Shown here: positions 25,441 to 37,032 of the stretch, one piece after another
How positions within the stretch are numbered: the first letter of the stretch is position 1
How the letters are laid out: each line of letters opens with the position of its first letter
Assembly (NCBI GenBank): GCA_021464415.1
Contig: CM038465.1
Span: 17,825,839 to 17,889,838, forward strand
Source: Lonicera japonica
Lineage: Eukaryota; Streptophyta; Magnoliopsida; Dipsacales; Caprifoliaceae
Direction: 5' to 3'
DNA length: 64,000 nt
Position numbers and translations under genes: made by a program
Notes under the pieces: generated by a model
What the model was told of the DNA's origin: nothing
The model's input: only the letters and a program-made list of their open reading frames with translations
Databases searched by the model: none

Positions 25441-26061
25441 TGCCACGTTGTATGAACTAGCCAACGATTTTATATTTTTTTTTTCTTATTAAAGATTATT
25501 TGTATCTTAACAATACTTCTTTTATAGTAAGGTTCATAACTAATTTATGTTATTGGTGAGACTACAATTGCATTTTTTATTGACTTATATCTTATTACAT
25601 TCTGGTGTGGGAAAACATTGGCATGCATATTATAAAATAATTTTTATTACAAACAAAAACTAATTTCATTACTGCACCTCGCACGCATTATTTTTAAAAT
25701 GTATTCTTATATACAAAACCTTATAGTTCCCACTGAGCCCGTATTTGGCTCACTCATATTTTCCCAAAATAGTTTGCAGGTATTCTTGGAGGGATGGCAC
25801 ATGTATGAGTTTAGAAAGTCGCTGATAACTCAGAACTATATAGCCATCCAAAGATGATTTAGTACTTGTATAATTTATTTATTTGGACACCTTGTACCAT
25901 TGGATTCAAAGTAATTCAAATGTCTTATTTATCCTATAAATGTTGTAAAACTTATTAATTTTACTTGGGACATTGTTGGAGGGATTTGACTATTTAAACA
26001 TTTGTACTTTTGATAATTAGATATAAATACATGTGAATGTGGATTTTGATTCAAATGTTTG

Positions 26062-27541
26062 TGTTGACCTAGAAGGTCTTAATCTTATTTTTACAATAGC
26101 AGTAAATCAATCATGTGTAATTTAACATGTGTATTGAAGTAATTATAGCCACATTTCAATGATCATCATACGTGGACCAAAACCGATCTATCCAAACCAA
26201 GATCATTCCTCTACAAGCGTTGGACAAGTCAAACAAGTTCAACCTCATCCCTATGCAATTCATGAAGATCTATATCCAGGATCATATGCAGCTTCATGGC
26301 AAGAGTTGTAAGATAAAATCAATTTGAAGAAATAAATCGAAGCATTCAAAGACTCGACTATTCGGTAAATGAGTGAGTGCTTAGGATTAATGTAAAGTTT
26401 CTTAATTGATTATTTATATAGCTCAACATGATCATACATCATTCATAGATCAATTGATACAAGTTTGAATTGAATTTTCTTTGAATACATCATTCTTACA
26501 AAAACCGGTTTTCAAATAAATTCATATTAAATTCAAATGATCATCTTTTGAGTTTTCCCGAAAATAGGTGTCTTAGGAACTTATTTTTGAAGTCCCCAAA
26601 GCATTAGAATTAATTTTGGAGCTTATATGCAAAAGTGTAAAAATTTGGATTTTTGGCTTTATGGCATGATGGACAGAGCCTTGCTCAGTCAACTGATGGA
26701 TTGTGACTCAATCGACTAATGGATTATGCTCAGTTGATTGATGCTTCATAATATAGCTGTTGGATTTTTTATTTTTTACCATTTTTAGTACAAAACCTCA
26801 CAAACGGCTATATCACTTTTGGGACTATATATACGCTATTTAAGATACATTTTGGCATGCTTGAACACTCGTAGAAACTCATTTTTCATTAATCGTCATT
26901 ATTCAAAGATTCAAGCTTTAGAATTGATCATAATTATTCATCTTTGAGCTATCCATTTGATCAATCAAGATAACTCTAGTGTGAGCTTTAAATTGTATTT
27001 ATCAAACACTTGAGAGTTGTTTTTCATTAGTGTGAATCACCAAACAATTTATATTCAATCGTGAGAAGTAAATCTCATAGGATAATAAGAAGGTAAATTC
27101 TTGTTTAGTGATTGTGAGAAGTAAATCTCACAAGTTAGCAAGAGGTATATCTTGTGGGAATATTGTGGTAAAGCAATATTTGTAAAAGTGTGTGAGATAA
27201 CAACATTTGTAAATGTTTGATCTTCACCCAGAAGAAGATTGGTGTTCGTGAAAATTCTCAGGGGACTAACCGATCGCGGATGTATGGTCTAACAAATTGA
27301 ACCATGTTGACAAAAAGTCTTGGATTTCAATTGGTTTAATCTTTCTAACTCAAGCTCTTTATTTAATTGCAATATTTATTGCTTGTGTTTTAGTTTGCTT
27401 GGTTGATTTGCTTATTTTCCTTGTTATAATTGTTTAGCTAGTTTAATTGCTTAAACATTTTTGAAAAGTTTTTAATTTCGCATTAAGTTTTATAAACCTT
27501 ATTCACCCCCCCCCCCCCTTAAAGTTAAAATTCGACTAACA
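26062..27541 (+). mobile_element. Solo LTR C1 (Ty1/copia-like) nested in B3
   Basis: 1,480 bp from tgttgacctagaagg to ttcgactaaca. Flanks gtttg (26057-26061) and gttta (27542-27546) match at four of five bases. Collinear with C2 (56251-57755): tgtgtaatttaacatg near the start, tgtgagctt...aattgtatt near 26973, and a cttattcaccccc run near the end. A terminal ttcacccccc stretch followed by LTR end is common in plant SIRE/Maximus-like copia LTRs, but I have no internal domain to confirm the family. Confidence 0.8.
26684..26746 (+). repeat. Three-unit phrase repeat in LTR C1
   Basis: ctcagtcaactgatggatt (26684), ctcaatcgactaatggatt (26707) and ctcagttgattgatgctt (26729), spaced 23 and 22 bases. 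Corresponding regions of C2 (56909-56944) and C3 (59761-59839) carry related but different gtcgac/gtcaac phrases. Confidence 0.7.
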
Positions 27542-29974
27542 GTTTAGACATCTACAGGTTTTGTATTTGCTAAATTTATTGACTCTACATGCCAAAAAAA
27601 ATTTAGAATGGGGTTTCTTTATTAGAAATGTTTTAGTTACTATATAAATTGTTTTAATTTAAACCTACCGTTGCGTACAACACCGTCATTAACTGGGTCC
27701 TGGAGGTGAAATCCTCTTAACAGGACTCGAGGTGTCACAGCATGAACGTCGTATAAACATATGTGTAGTAGTGTATACGTATATGGATATTTACCCTTGA
27801 TAATTCTACAATAATTCTCGAATATGTAAATTAATTAAATCCAACTCTTAAAATCTAGATGACATGTATTTAATGGGCACTAGATGGAATAAAACTACCT
27901 AGGTTAATTCTAGACACATTATACGTGTGATTTGATGAGATGTAAATGGTCATAAGGACAAGTGTAGGAAATTAGTTAACCGTTGACTTTTCGGTTAAAC
28001 AGATAACTTAGAATTACTCCATAAATTGTATAGAATGGCACATGAACACGAGTAATACACATATGATGAAATGACAATAATACGTAAATGTGATATGGTA
28101 TAATAGTTGTACGTAATTAATCAATAATGAAAGGCTTACTTGGGATAACACTCACATCATGAAGAAAAGTTGCATTGCAAATGATTAATGAACTAAGCAC
28201 ACAATGATAAGGATGGATATCGATAATTGTAATGGCATTGTGTTTGTTTATTATTGAACTCTATATGTGTGATGATTGATGATGTGGGCTTGTGAAATGA
28301 TAATGAATTCGTGTATTGATGATTGTTACGATCACACCTATGGGCTCGATTGCCAAGCACATGGGTCGCGACTGTATGGCTTGTTACAGAGCCGCCTATT
28401 GCCGCTATTGGGTGAAATTCCCTAATCCGTGCAAGGGAAAATAATCGGTTACTCCACCAGGTGGTTGAAATCCCATGAAAGGAGAGCTCACTCGATGTAT
28501 CTTACCTTCCGACTAACTATATGTCTTCGGGCTATAGAGTTTCCCCGACAAGCAAAGTAGGTTCCATGTGGCACTACTGATCCAATGGCGAGTCCCAAAA
28601 AGTTATAGGATTACTAATGGACACCGCCTTGATAGGGTAGTCTTTTGGCATAGTTCCTTCCTAGTGTCGAAGTCGGCTTATATGGGTATTTTTCTTGTTA
28701 ACTATTTAGAGTGTTATCCCCGAGAAAATGTCTTGTCTAGGTTAGCTCCAAATGACTTACTTGATAAAACCAAGTCCCTGAGCAACTTCCTCACCTAAAA
28801 GAGACATGGATACTTAGAGCTTGGGACCCTTTGAGATCTGTTGTTCTAGGCCTAGTCATACCGTGGGGTGAAACTGAGGCATTATACTAGATATATGATA
28901 CGAGGATGGATGTGGTATGGATTATCATATATTTCGTGGTGCTATTATTGATGTTATTATTGTTATCATATCATATTATGTGATGTGGATCTTAATGATG
29001 CCTCGATTGCTATTAGAAGACTTACTCATGTACACATATAGAGACAATAAGATTACTTCTCCGGGTCATAATGAACATAAGATATTAATAATCAAAGTGG
29101 CAATCATAGCTAATGGTATAGCTAGATGAGAGAGCACCATAACGTAACACTTAAAATGAAATAGGTATTGGTCATGAATGTAGAATATGGATATGGCTTG
29201 TACGAGCACAATACTTAATGAATGATCTAAGGATGATGCCTATTAGTTGGCCATGTATGAAATTTATAATGAATTATAAACAAAGAGGAAACGATAAATG
29301 CTTGGCTTATAGTTAACGACTTTTAGTATATGTATGGGACAGTTGTGGGATAGTGTTAATTCACACATTAGAACGAATCACCCTATCATGAAGAACCATA
29401 GGAAGCTAGTGATCAATTAATATATTACTAAAACATTATTCCCTAGAAAGATGTAAATTCATTGAGAGGGTCGTATCAACGAAATTGTGAAGATGGAATT
29501 GTTTAGTAAGTGGAGCAGCTTCCGGTGACTAAGATGGGAATCTTAGTGGGGTTCGACATACATGTGTGTGTGGATTGCATTACATTATTTTCATACTATC
29601 ATGGTAAAGTAAACTACTTATTTTTTTATAAAAGTTGCACATACTTGCATATGCTAGCTGTAATTTCTATACAAACTTATATTGTTCCCACTCTACCCAG
29701 GTTTGGCTCACTCCCTATTTTCCAACAGTTTTACAGGTGGAACCTCGGGTTGGTGTGCATTCTCATTATCTTAGTTGCCTCTAAATCACCACGAATCTCA
29801 TGCAAGTCCTCGACAATGAAGGACTTAATTTCATTATTGTTATGTACTCCTCGTAATAAGATTGTAAAGAATTTAATTGCTATTTAAGGACCTCGTTGGA
29901 GGATTGTAAACATTTGATATCGATGTTTTCTATATCATACGAATGGATTTGTCTAATGAGTGGAGATGGATTTT

Positions 29975-32115
29975 TATAACAACCCGCCTAATTAAGCAGG
30001 TGTTAACGGATGTTGTATCTAATTAACAGCAGATAAATAAAAGTATATAATCGATGATTTAACCAAAGGTAAATAAATCCAATGAAAATTCGGCATGAAG
30101 TATACGTAACACGAAGAAAACCATCATGTTGACAAACATAACAATTGCATAGAATACTTCTCAACTGGATTTCAATCCAAATAAGAAATAGTCTAATACA
30201 ACAATCCAAGCATAACCTTCCAACAGGCTAAAATCCAAACACAAATCCAAGTCCGATAATAATACGAATTAATACATCCATAGGTAGTGCAAAGTACCCA
30301 AACTAAACTCAATATTACTAGTACCATAAATTAAGATAAAATGACAACTAAATCCATAGAGGCATCAGAGAAGACTCTAAGATGAACTCGGACCTGAACC
30401 ACAACCTCTACCAAAAACTCGATGAATACCTGAAAGAAAAATGAGGGAATGAGCTAGACTGGCCCAGTGGGAACTATAGGGAAAGGGAAATGCAATGCAT
30501 GGACATATCACAATATAAGAAATTTTTTATTTACCTTAAATTCATTAATAAGAATTTTCAAGATTACATTAATTAATAAGGAAATCCATTTATTATACTG
30601 CAATATATGTCAATCATTATCCACGTGTAACACACATGGTAACTGCATAAAAATCCATCCACCACCTCCTCCTCCTCCTCGACCTAATACCGGTACTAAA
30701 CGGAATAATATGCTCATAAACGCACCCCACCTTACCGTGGGCATGTGCACTGGTAACCAGATTTTTGGCACCCCATCTTTACCATGGGTCTGTGTGATAA
30801 CATAACTCAAGCATTTCTATACCGATACTTATCCGGTTCCAATAATCTCAATATAATCAAGAAACCATTAAGTAGTAGTTGTGCACAAGAAATATTTATA
30901 AAATCAACAAGTGTATCCCATGTGAATTTAATAATGTTACCCACTAGATAATATGTAATTACATCCTTAAATAATTATAAAGTTTACCTATAGTACAATT
31001 CTTAGATTAATTACACAATTTGCCCCTTTAACACTAAAGTTTAGTAGAATAGCACTTTTATTTTATAACCATGTTATTATACCAAAAAAGGCCAACAATA
31101 AAACTATCAATAATAATAAAAAATAATCCAAATTTTCAGATTTTTTCATGAATTTTACTTGTCTTAGTCAAAATTTCTCAAACACCTTATCAAACACCAC
31201 ATCCATGTTTAACCTCAAACTTAAGTATGATTTTAATATGATTAACATTCTAAAATTTGATAAATTTTAATGAAAATTTTATTATTAAACATGCAAGCGG
31301 CGTTTCTAACGATTTCGGTACAAAAATCTCAAAATAACCCATGAATACTAACATGCACTACGATCAGCCCTTAATTCCATCATCAACAACTCATATAATA
31401 ATTATCAACATACTCAGATTATACATATCAAGCATAAATCACATGCATGCAAAGAAAAGTAAGATTTTGGTACTGAAAATCTAGTATTACTACTCATACA
31501 ACAATTTCCAAGCAAAGAATAAAGAAATGAAGGGAAGTTCCCACCTTAGTAACCTCTAGACAAAAGTATATAGCTCCTAATAGGCCACCAATAGCAACCG
31601 AATGATAAAACTGACCCCGGAATTGGATTTGCCACGCGAAAAGCTAATGAAATTAGAGATTTTAGGTTAAAATCCTTGAATTTGAGCTAGAAATCACCCA
31701 CGAATAACCATTTCTCTCTCTAGAAGTATATGTGCTTGTTCTCTAGTTTAAAAGGTCAGGAATGGTGTTTAAAGGAGTGAATAAGATGGTCAAAGTTGGT
31801 CAATTTCGTCAAAAATGATGCTAGACCAAAATGTAAGAAAAAACAGTGCTGTCAGCTTGTACCAAATTGTAAAAAAGAAAACTGACAGCTTGGACCAAAA
31901 TGTATTTTTCTCAAAAAAAGGGTCAAACTAGCTCATTCCACTTCCAGATTATGATGATACTTTTCAAAATTAATCTAATAAATATAAATGACTTCTCAAA
32001 AAAGACGGAACTTAATTCAGGGTTCTAGAAGTAATCAAGGTAAAAGTTAGTGTTCAATACAAATTTTAAGGTTTTAAATTAAAATCTTCAAAAGTTTAAA
32101 ATACGGAGTGTTACA
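29975..32115 (-). mobile_element. Solo LTR E (Tekay-like) nested in B4
   Basis: Starts tataacaacccgcc and ends acggagtgttaca on the plus strand, with a perfect 5-bp duplication ATTTT at 29970-29974 and 32116-32120. The gagggaatgagctagactgg block near 30445, followed by cccagtgggaac, is the minus-strand form of the Tekay LTR landmark seen in the B copies. The first terminal dinucleotide is TA rather than TG, so the end is mutated. A CCT microsatellite lies near 30664-30680. Confidence 0.8.
31821..31904 (-). repeat. Phrase repeat in LTR E
   Basis: Three spaced repeats: ctagaccaaaatgta (31821), tcagcttgtaccaaattgta (31852) and acagcttggaccaaaatgta (31885-31904). An aacagtgct sequence lies just before the second unit, as next to the phrase clusters of several A and B copies. 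Confidence 0.6.
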
Positions 32116-32311
32116 ATTTTCATTCATAACGTGGATGTTTTATATTATATAATGTTTTAAAGTCCATACATACCATGGTCTCAAAATTATGTTTTATGAA
32201 AAAAAGGTTTTAAAAGTTGTAAATTGTATACACTTAAACCCACCATCGGCGTACATCACCGTGATTAACCTGGTTTCGAAGGTCTAATCCTCTTAACATG
32301 ATTGGGGCGCC

Positions 32312-33290
32312 ATTGGATTCCCATTAAATCACAGAGGAATAGAGGCTAACCCTAAAAAATTCGGGCCTTATAGGATGTTCAAATGTCGACCAACATCAAA
32401 GAACTACAGAAGCTTACTAGGATGATTGCAGTGCTAAACATGTTTATTTCAAAGTGTTTTGATAGATGTCAGCCATTTTTAATGCTTTGAAAAAATTTAG
32501 GGGTTTTCAATGTGGGGAGAATGTGATTAAGCACTAGCCAATCTTAATGCCTATCTCAGCAAACCCCCCTTATTTCAATCCTAAAGCCCCATGAACAGCT
32601 ATATGTTTATTTATCCTCATCAGAAAGGGAAGTTAATGCAACCTAAATATGGAATAATGTTAATATTCAGAGGCAAATGTATTATATCAGCAAGTCCATA
32701 GTTGGCGTATAATTTAATTATTTACCTATGGGAAACTGGTCCTTGCACTCATTATTGCATCATAAAAGCTAAATCATTACTTTGATGCTTATCAAATCAA
32801 AGTAATGCTGTCCAACCTAACCAAAGCTTCCCTTCAAAGGGCTAATCTATTAGGACATACAAAAAAATGGTAAGTCAAACTTAGCAAATTCCACATAGAG
32901 TATAAGCCCAGAATGGCGATAAAGGGGCAAGTCGTAGGAGATTTCATCACAGAGTTTAACAATTATGCCACGATTGCAGCTACCAATCATAGCCCACCTC
33001 CAATTAGGGCAAGAGGATGTTATCATGCAAGAGGCCGATAATTTTGAGAAAATCCCCAATCAAGCGGAAAGTTGTTCCTAATCCCAACAATGGGCCTTAT
33101 TCATTTACGATTCTTCAACCAAAAATAGGTTTGGAATTGGAATTGTCTTTAAGAATAATCAAGGTTTGAAAATAGAATGGCCGGGCAAAGGCCACATGCC
33201 GATCAAAGAATGATCAATGTATGAAGCAGTAAATGCAAGCATGCACTGCCATTAGGAATGATCACAAATGACTGCGTTATATTCGTCTTT
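32312..33290 (+). pseudogene. Tat-type Ty3/gypsy pol remnant (RT end and RNase H)
   Basis: Fragment of a retrotransposon polyprotein covering the end of reverse transcriptase, the connection and the start of RNase H. Recognisable blocks in shifting frames: NHRGIEANP near 32327, IKELQKLTRMIAVLNMFISK near 32394, DRCQPF near 32463, LNAYLSKPPL near 32540, HEQLYVYL near 32591, YYISKS near 32680, and WALFIYDSS...FGIGIVF near 33093. These match the order found in Tat-lineage Ty3 elements (HRGIEANPDKI; QrLtGriaaLnRFIS; LyLYLa; WxLyvDGSS). In-frame stops and frameshifts occur throughout. At the first RNase H acidic position the usual D-G-S-S reads Y-D-S-S, so this copy would be inactive even if intact. 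The upstream part is lost behind LTR B4. Confidence 0.75.
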
Positions 33291-33359
33291 GGATCTAGAA
33301 CTTATCCAAAATCTTAGTCAAGGTTGGCCGAGATAAGCACTTATTCAGTGGGAGCTGAC

Positions 33360-33910
33360 CAAACCACCTCTCAACATGTATAGTCAAGCATAGCACATAG
33401 TTTTTTATCAGCCTAATTAGCAAAGTCAAGATAAAGACTAGCTATGGATGAAAATTCATATATGGAAAAGCGATATCATAATCTCGTGAATCGAGTAACC
33501 TCCACAGCAGACCATAACTTGTAGGAGTTATCTCTATCATTCAAAGTTATTGTTTCCTAATCAAACACTTCCATATTCAAATTGTAAACCCCAATCCTAT
33601 ACATTATAAATAGGGGATGGGTACATCCTTTACAGGGATTCCAATCCAGCCCAATCACAACCCTAATTCTACTCTTGTAATCTTTTAGCTATTCAAAACT
33701 TCGTACTAAAAAAAGCACGCACAAACAAAGGGTGGACGTACTACAGATATACCATCCATTGGCTAGGGGAACCATCTAGCTTATACAACAAATATTGTCT
33801 CTTGTGCGATTGTTCATTCATTCATAATCACGTAAAGATCATACTCTACCACGTTCATCATTATTATTATGTGTAACAAGTCTCCCAAATTTTTGGGACG
33901 TACAGATTGA
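33360..33910 (+). mobile_element. LTR-like stretch downstream of Tat pol
   Basis: Non-coding region after the Tat pol remnant with a TATA box (33605-33613), followed by aatcccaat/ccaatcacaaccctaatt-like sequence, as in many plant LTR U3-R regions. Its ends and target duplication are not visible, so LTR status is inferred. The remainder up to 34377 is AT-rich and unassigned. Confidence 0.4.
33605..33613 (+). promoter_or_regulatory. Candidate TATA box
   Basis: tataaatag followed by gggatggg; a good match to the plant TATA consensus in an LTR-like context. There is no downstream gene in the window that it could drive. Confidence 0.4.
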
Positions 33911-34377
33911 TTTTTTTAATATAATTTTATTTAATGGTATATATGATATAGAAATACAAAAATTTGATGATTAAGACACACTGGACTACTAATCAAACAT
34001 CATTTTTTAACAAAAAATAAATTTAAGAGTTGTTTTTGTGAACTAATTTCATGGCAAAAAGTGAACTATTATAACTTGTATTTTATATTTATTTATACAA
34101 TATATAAGTTATATTATTTTTATTATGTAAATCAAATCTAATTGTTTGATAATTCACAAGATACGAAAAGTTTTATAATTTTATGATAATTAGTGAAATA
34201 CAAAAAGTGAATTACTATTGCTAAATATGAATAGACGATTTATTTGATAGTTTATGGTGAGATGTCAATTGTCGATGAACCATGAGTTCAGAAAAACTTT
34301 ATTAAGACAATAATGAATTTTGTGGATGTGCAATGAAAAAAAAAGGTTTTATTATTTGGTGTTTAAAAAAAATGTGG

Positions 34378-35773
34378 TGTATATATTACTACATTTGTTG
34401 TGTTTTTGAAGCTTTTCAAGTATTTGGAATTAAATCAAGAAGTTTGCAATTAAAGGAAAAAAATGGTTGCGCGCAAAGTCTGAGTTCAATAAATTTCTGG
34501 CACTAATTCGTATGGAATTTGAAGAAAATTCTATATTTTTGAGTTAGCTACGCGTGAGCGAAAACCTTGCATCAATCGGAGTTTTGAGCGCAAAGTTATG
34601 GTCAAAATAATATCAGTGCGCTGAATTAATTAATTCCAGCGGGCCACACAACAAATTATCACCATGGGCTCAAGTCAATAAACCAAGCTCAAGCCCAGCA
34701 TGTTTAATTAAAGCCCTAAGCAATCTCAAGAATAAAAAGAGCAGCCGCAGTAAGCGAGATAGCAGCGAGAATTTAATTTTTCTTCTTTATTTTTTTCCTC
34801 TCTTCTCTTGTGCACCTTTATCGAGCAGCCGGCAGCCTTTGAAATTTATTTTTTTTTCTTCCTTTTTTCTCTTTTTCTTCGTCGATTGTATGCATATTCT
34901 TTTTTTTTAGAGAGCAACTTTAAACTTTTTTTTCTTTTTATTATTAATTTATTTGGAACGGAATCAAGCAACAGTAGCATTATTTTTAGGGGGAATTAAT
35001 TCAGAATTATTTTATTCTTCATCAATTTATTTGCATGAACCAAGTAAATAATTTATTTATTTATTTATGCATTATTTAATTATGTATTGTGTTTTAATTG
35101 CGAGCATACTAGAATAGGTTATTTTCTAGGGTTGAGGATGAGTATATTTGATTGATTCCCTTGCACGTATTCATGCCAATTGACTCTATCAATTTAATAC
35201 TTTAATATTAAAAATAATTTCTCTTATTGAATGCCTATTTTAATTGATAAAAGTAAAATTAGATTCTCACTATTTTTTGTTGGATTCACCTTATGATTTG
35301 TTGAGAGCGGATATAGGGTGTGTTTTGACGGATATAGCGAGTGTTTTGATTTTATACATTCGTTTGGCTGTGGAAAAATTAACACTTGGATAATTTAATT
35401 TAATTTAATTGGCTTAATTTAATTTATTTTCCGCATCTAATAGAGTCGAGAGACCAAATTAGTGTGAGACAAGAGTAGAGTTTGCTGGACATGAATACTA
35501 GGAACATGATATCAAATATATGACTCTGCCACCCTAATATTTTATTAATTGATTATTTCATTAGTATTTTTATTAATTTATTATTTCATTCGTATTCACT
35601 AGTTGATAAATCATTCTATTCACTTTTTAAGCTAGATTAAGAATTAATTAGAATTTGTGAGAGAGATACGTACGTTCCATCCGTTAAGTCCCTAGAGTTC
35701 GACCTCGCACTTGCCTAAGCTATACTAGTATTCGATTCGTGCACTTGCGAGTATTTAAAACATTCACAACAAG
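34378..35773 (+). repeat. Left arm of 2.65-kb hairpin (LTR-like)
   Basis: The left arm of a large inverted repeat. Its content resembles an Athila/Tat-type LTR plus leader: tgtatatattactacatttg at the outer end, then tttgaagcttttcaagtatt, a T-rich tract near 34850-34940, and gagttcgacctcgcacttgc near 35696, followed by ctaagctata and gcacttgcgagtatttaaaa near 35741. In such elements the last block sits shortly before the tRNA primer site. The arm includes the conserved block found in A and B LTRs (34571-34615) followed by a near-palindrome at 34619-34641. No ORF of note. Confidence 0.75.
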
Positions 35774-35794
35774 TATTTAAAACATTCACAAAAA
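35774..35794. repeat. Loop of the large hairpin
   Basis: The 21-base spacer tatttaaaacattcacaa(aaa) is itself a near copy of the adjoining inner end of the left arm (35752-35769), so the apex has a short tandem duplication. Confidence 0.7.
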
Positions 35795-37032
35795 CTTGTT
35801 GTGAATGTTTTAATTACTCGCAATTGCGAGAATCGAATATTGGTATAGCTTAGGCAAGAGCGAGGTCGAACCCTAGGGACTTGACGGATGGAACGTACGT
35901 ATCTCTCTCACTAACTCTAATTGATTCCTAATCTAGCTTAAAAAGTGATTGGGATGATTTATCAACTAAGAATACGAATAAAATAAAATAATAAACTAAT
36001 AAAAATACTAATGAAATAATCAAGTAATAAAATACTAGGGTGGAGGAGTCATATATTTGATATCATATTCCTAGTATTCATGCACAACAAACTCTACTCT
36101 TGTCTCGTACTAATTTGATCTCTCGACTTTATTAGATGCGAAAAATAAATTAAATTAAGCCCAATTAAATTAAATTATCCAAGTGTTAATTTTTCCACAG
36201 CCAAACAAATTTATAAAATCAAAACACTCGCTATATCCGCCAAAACACACCCTATATCCGCTCTTAACAAATCATAAGGTGAATCCAACAAAAATAGTGA
36301 GAATCTAATTTTATTTTTATCAATTAAAATAGGCATTCAATAGGAAAAATTATTTTTGACATTAAAGTATTAAATTTGTAGAGTCAATTGGCATGAATAC
36401 GTGCAAAGGAATCAATCAAATATACTCATCTTCAACCCTAGAAAATAACCTAGCCTAGCATGCTCATATTTAAAACACAAAACATAATTAAATTTTGCAA
36501 AAATAAATAAATCAAATACTTACTTAGTACGCACAACTATATTAATGAAGAATAAAATAATTCTAAACTGTAATCATACTCGTCCGCAAAGCATCCAAAT
36601 ATTTGAGATAAATATCCTGATACTAATAACTGTACTCGGCAAAAGAGAGGAAGAAAAGAGAAAAGAAAAAGACTCACGGTTCTGTCTTGAAAAGGAAGAA
36701 AGAAAAAAAAATAATAAAAAAAAAAAAGTTATGTATGGTGACAATCGCACAAGAGGAGAAGAAAAAAAAATTAAGATGCAACTGATTTTATCGACAAACG
36801 TGCAAGGAATCGAAGAGGAGATTGACGCAAGGTTTTCGCTCACGCGTAGCTAACTCAAAGTTCTAGAACTTTCGTCTCTGGAGATTTCTTCAAATTCCGT
36901 ACGGATTAGTGTCAGAAATTTATTGAATTCAGACTTTGCGTGCAACCATTTTTTCCTTTAATTGCAAACTTCTCGATTTAATTCCAAATACCTGAAAAGC
37001 TTCAAAAACACAACAAATGTAGTAATATATGC
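35795..37032 (-). repeat. Right arm of 2.65-kb hairpin (LTR-like)
   Basis: Inverted counterpart of 34378-35773. Matching blocks include cttgttgtgaatgttttaa (35795), gacttgacggatggaacgta (35878), caaaacacaccctatatccg (36241) and the end caacaaatgtagtaatatat (37011-37030). It is about 155 bp shorter than the left arm. The main difference is that it lacks the stretch after tgcgtcaatc (about 36822), that is, the conserved block and near-palindrome. The 102-codon ORF at 36545-36853 is a low-complexity lysine/glutamate-rich frame in the purine-rich part and not a gene. Confidence 0.75.

Larger units (their letters stand above)
14587..27739 (+). mobile_element. 3' LTR B3 (Tekay/Del-like) split by three insertions
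   Basis: Starts tgtaataaccc directly after a polypurine tract and ends gaggtgtcaca. Three insertions break it: B2 (14657-20472), A3 (22541-25440) and C1 (26062-27541). Without them about 2.9 kb remains, in the same order as the other B copies read on their sense strand: conserved block near 20950, tctggtaccaggtttgg-like block near 22330, ccactgagcccgtatttggc near 25731, cgtcattaactgggtcctgg near 27684. The flanks gatat (14582-14586) and gcatg (27740-27744) do not match, as expected for a 3' LTR. Confidence 0.75.
27740..32311 (+). mobile_element. 5'-truncated B-type LTR (B4) split by LTR E
   Basis: Read on the plus strand this continues the B-family order: aataaaactacctag near 27888, a ccaagcacatgggtcgc block near 28352, a cccaggtttggctcactcc block near 29696, and after LTR E the gtacatcaccgtgattaacc block near 32252 ending cttaacatgattggggcgcca. 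The LTR start is missing. Its left edge abuts the end of B3, so B3 and its element were probably inserted into it or the two were joined by deletion. Right of it begins Tat-type pol. Confidence 0.55.

Noticed and set aside
30467..30810. 112-codon plus and 66-codon minus ORFs with Pro/Gly runs
   Set aside because: Both come from a CCT microsatellite within solo LTR E.
36545..36853. 102-codon Lys/Glu-rich ORF and its minus-strand Ser/Phe-rich mirror
   Set aside because: Low-complexity purine tract in the right hairpin arm; not preserved in the left arm.
34378..37032. MicroRNA precursor
   Set aside because: The hairpin is far too long and made of LTR sequence; a long inverted repeat feeding siRNA is more plausible than a miRNA gene.
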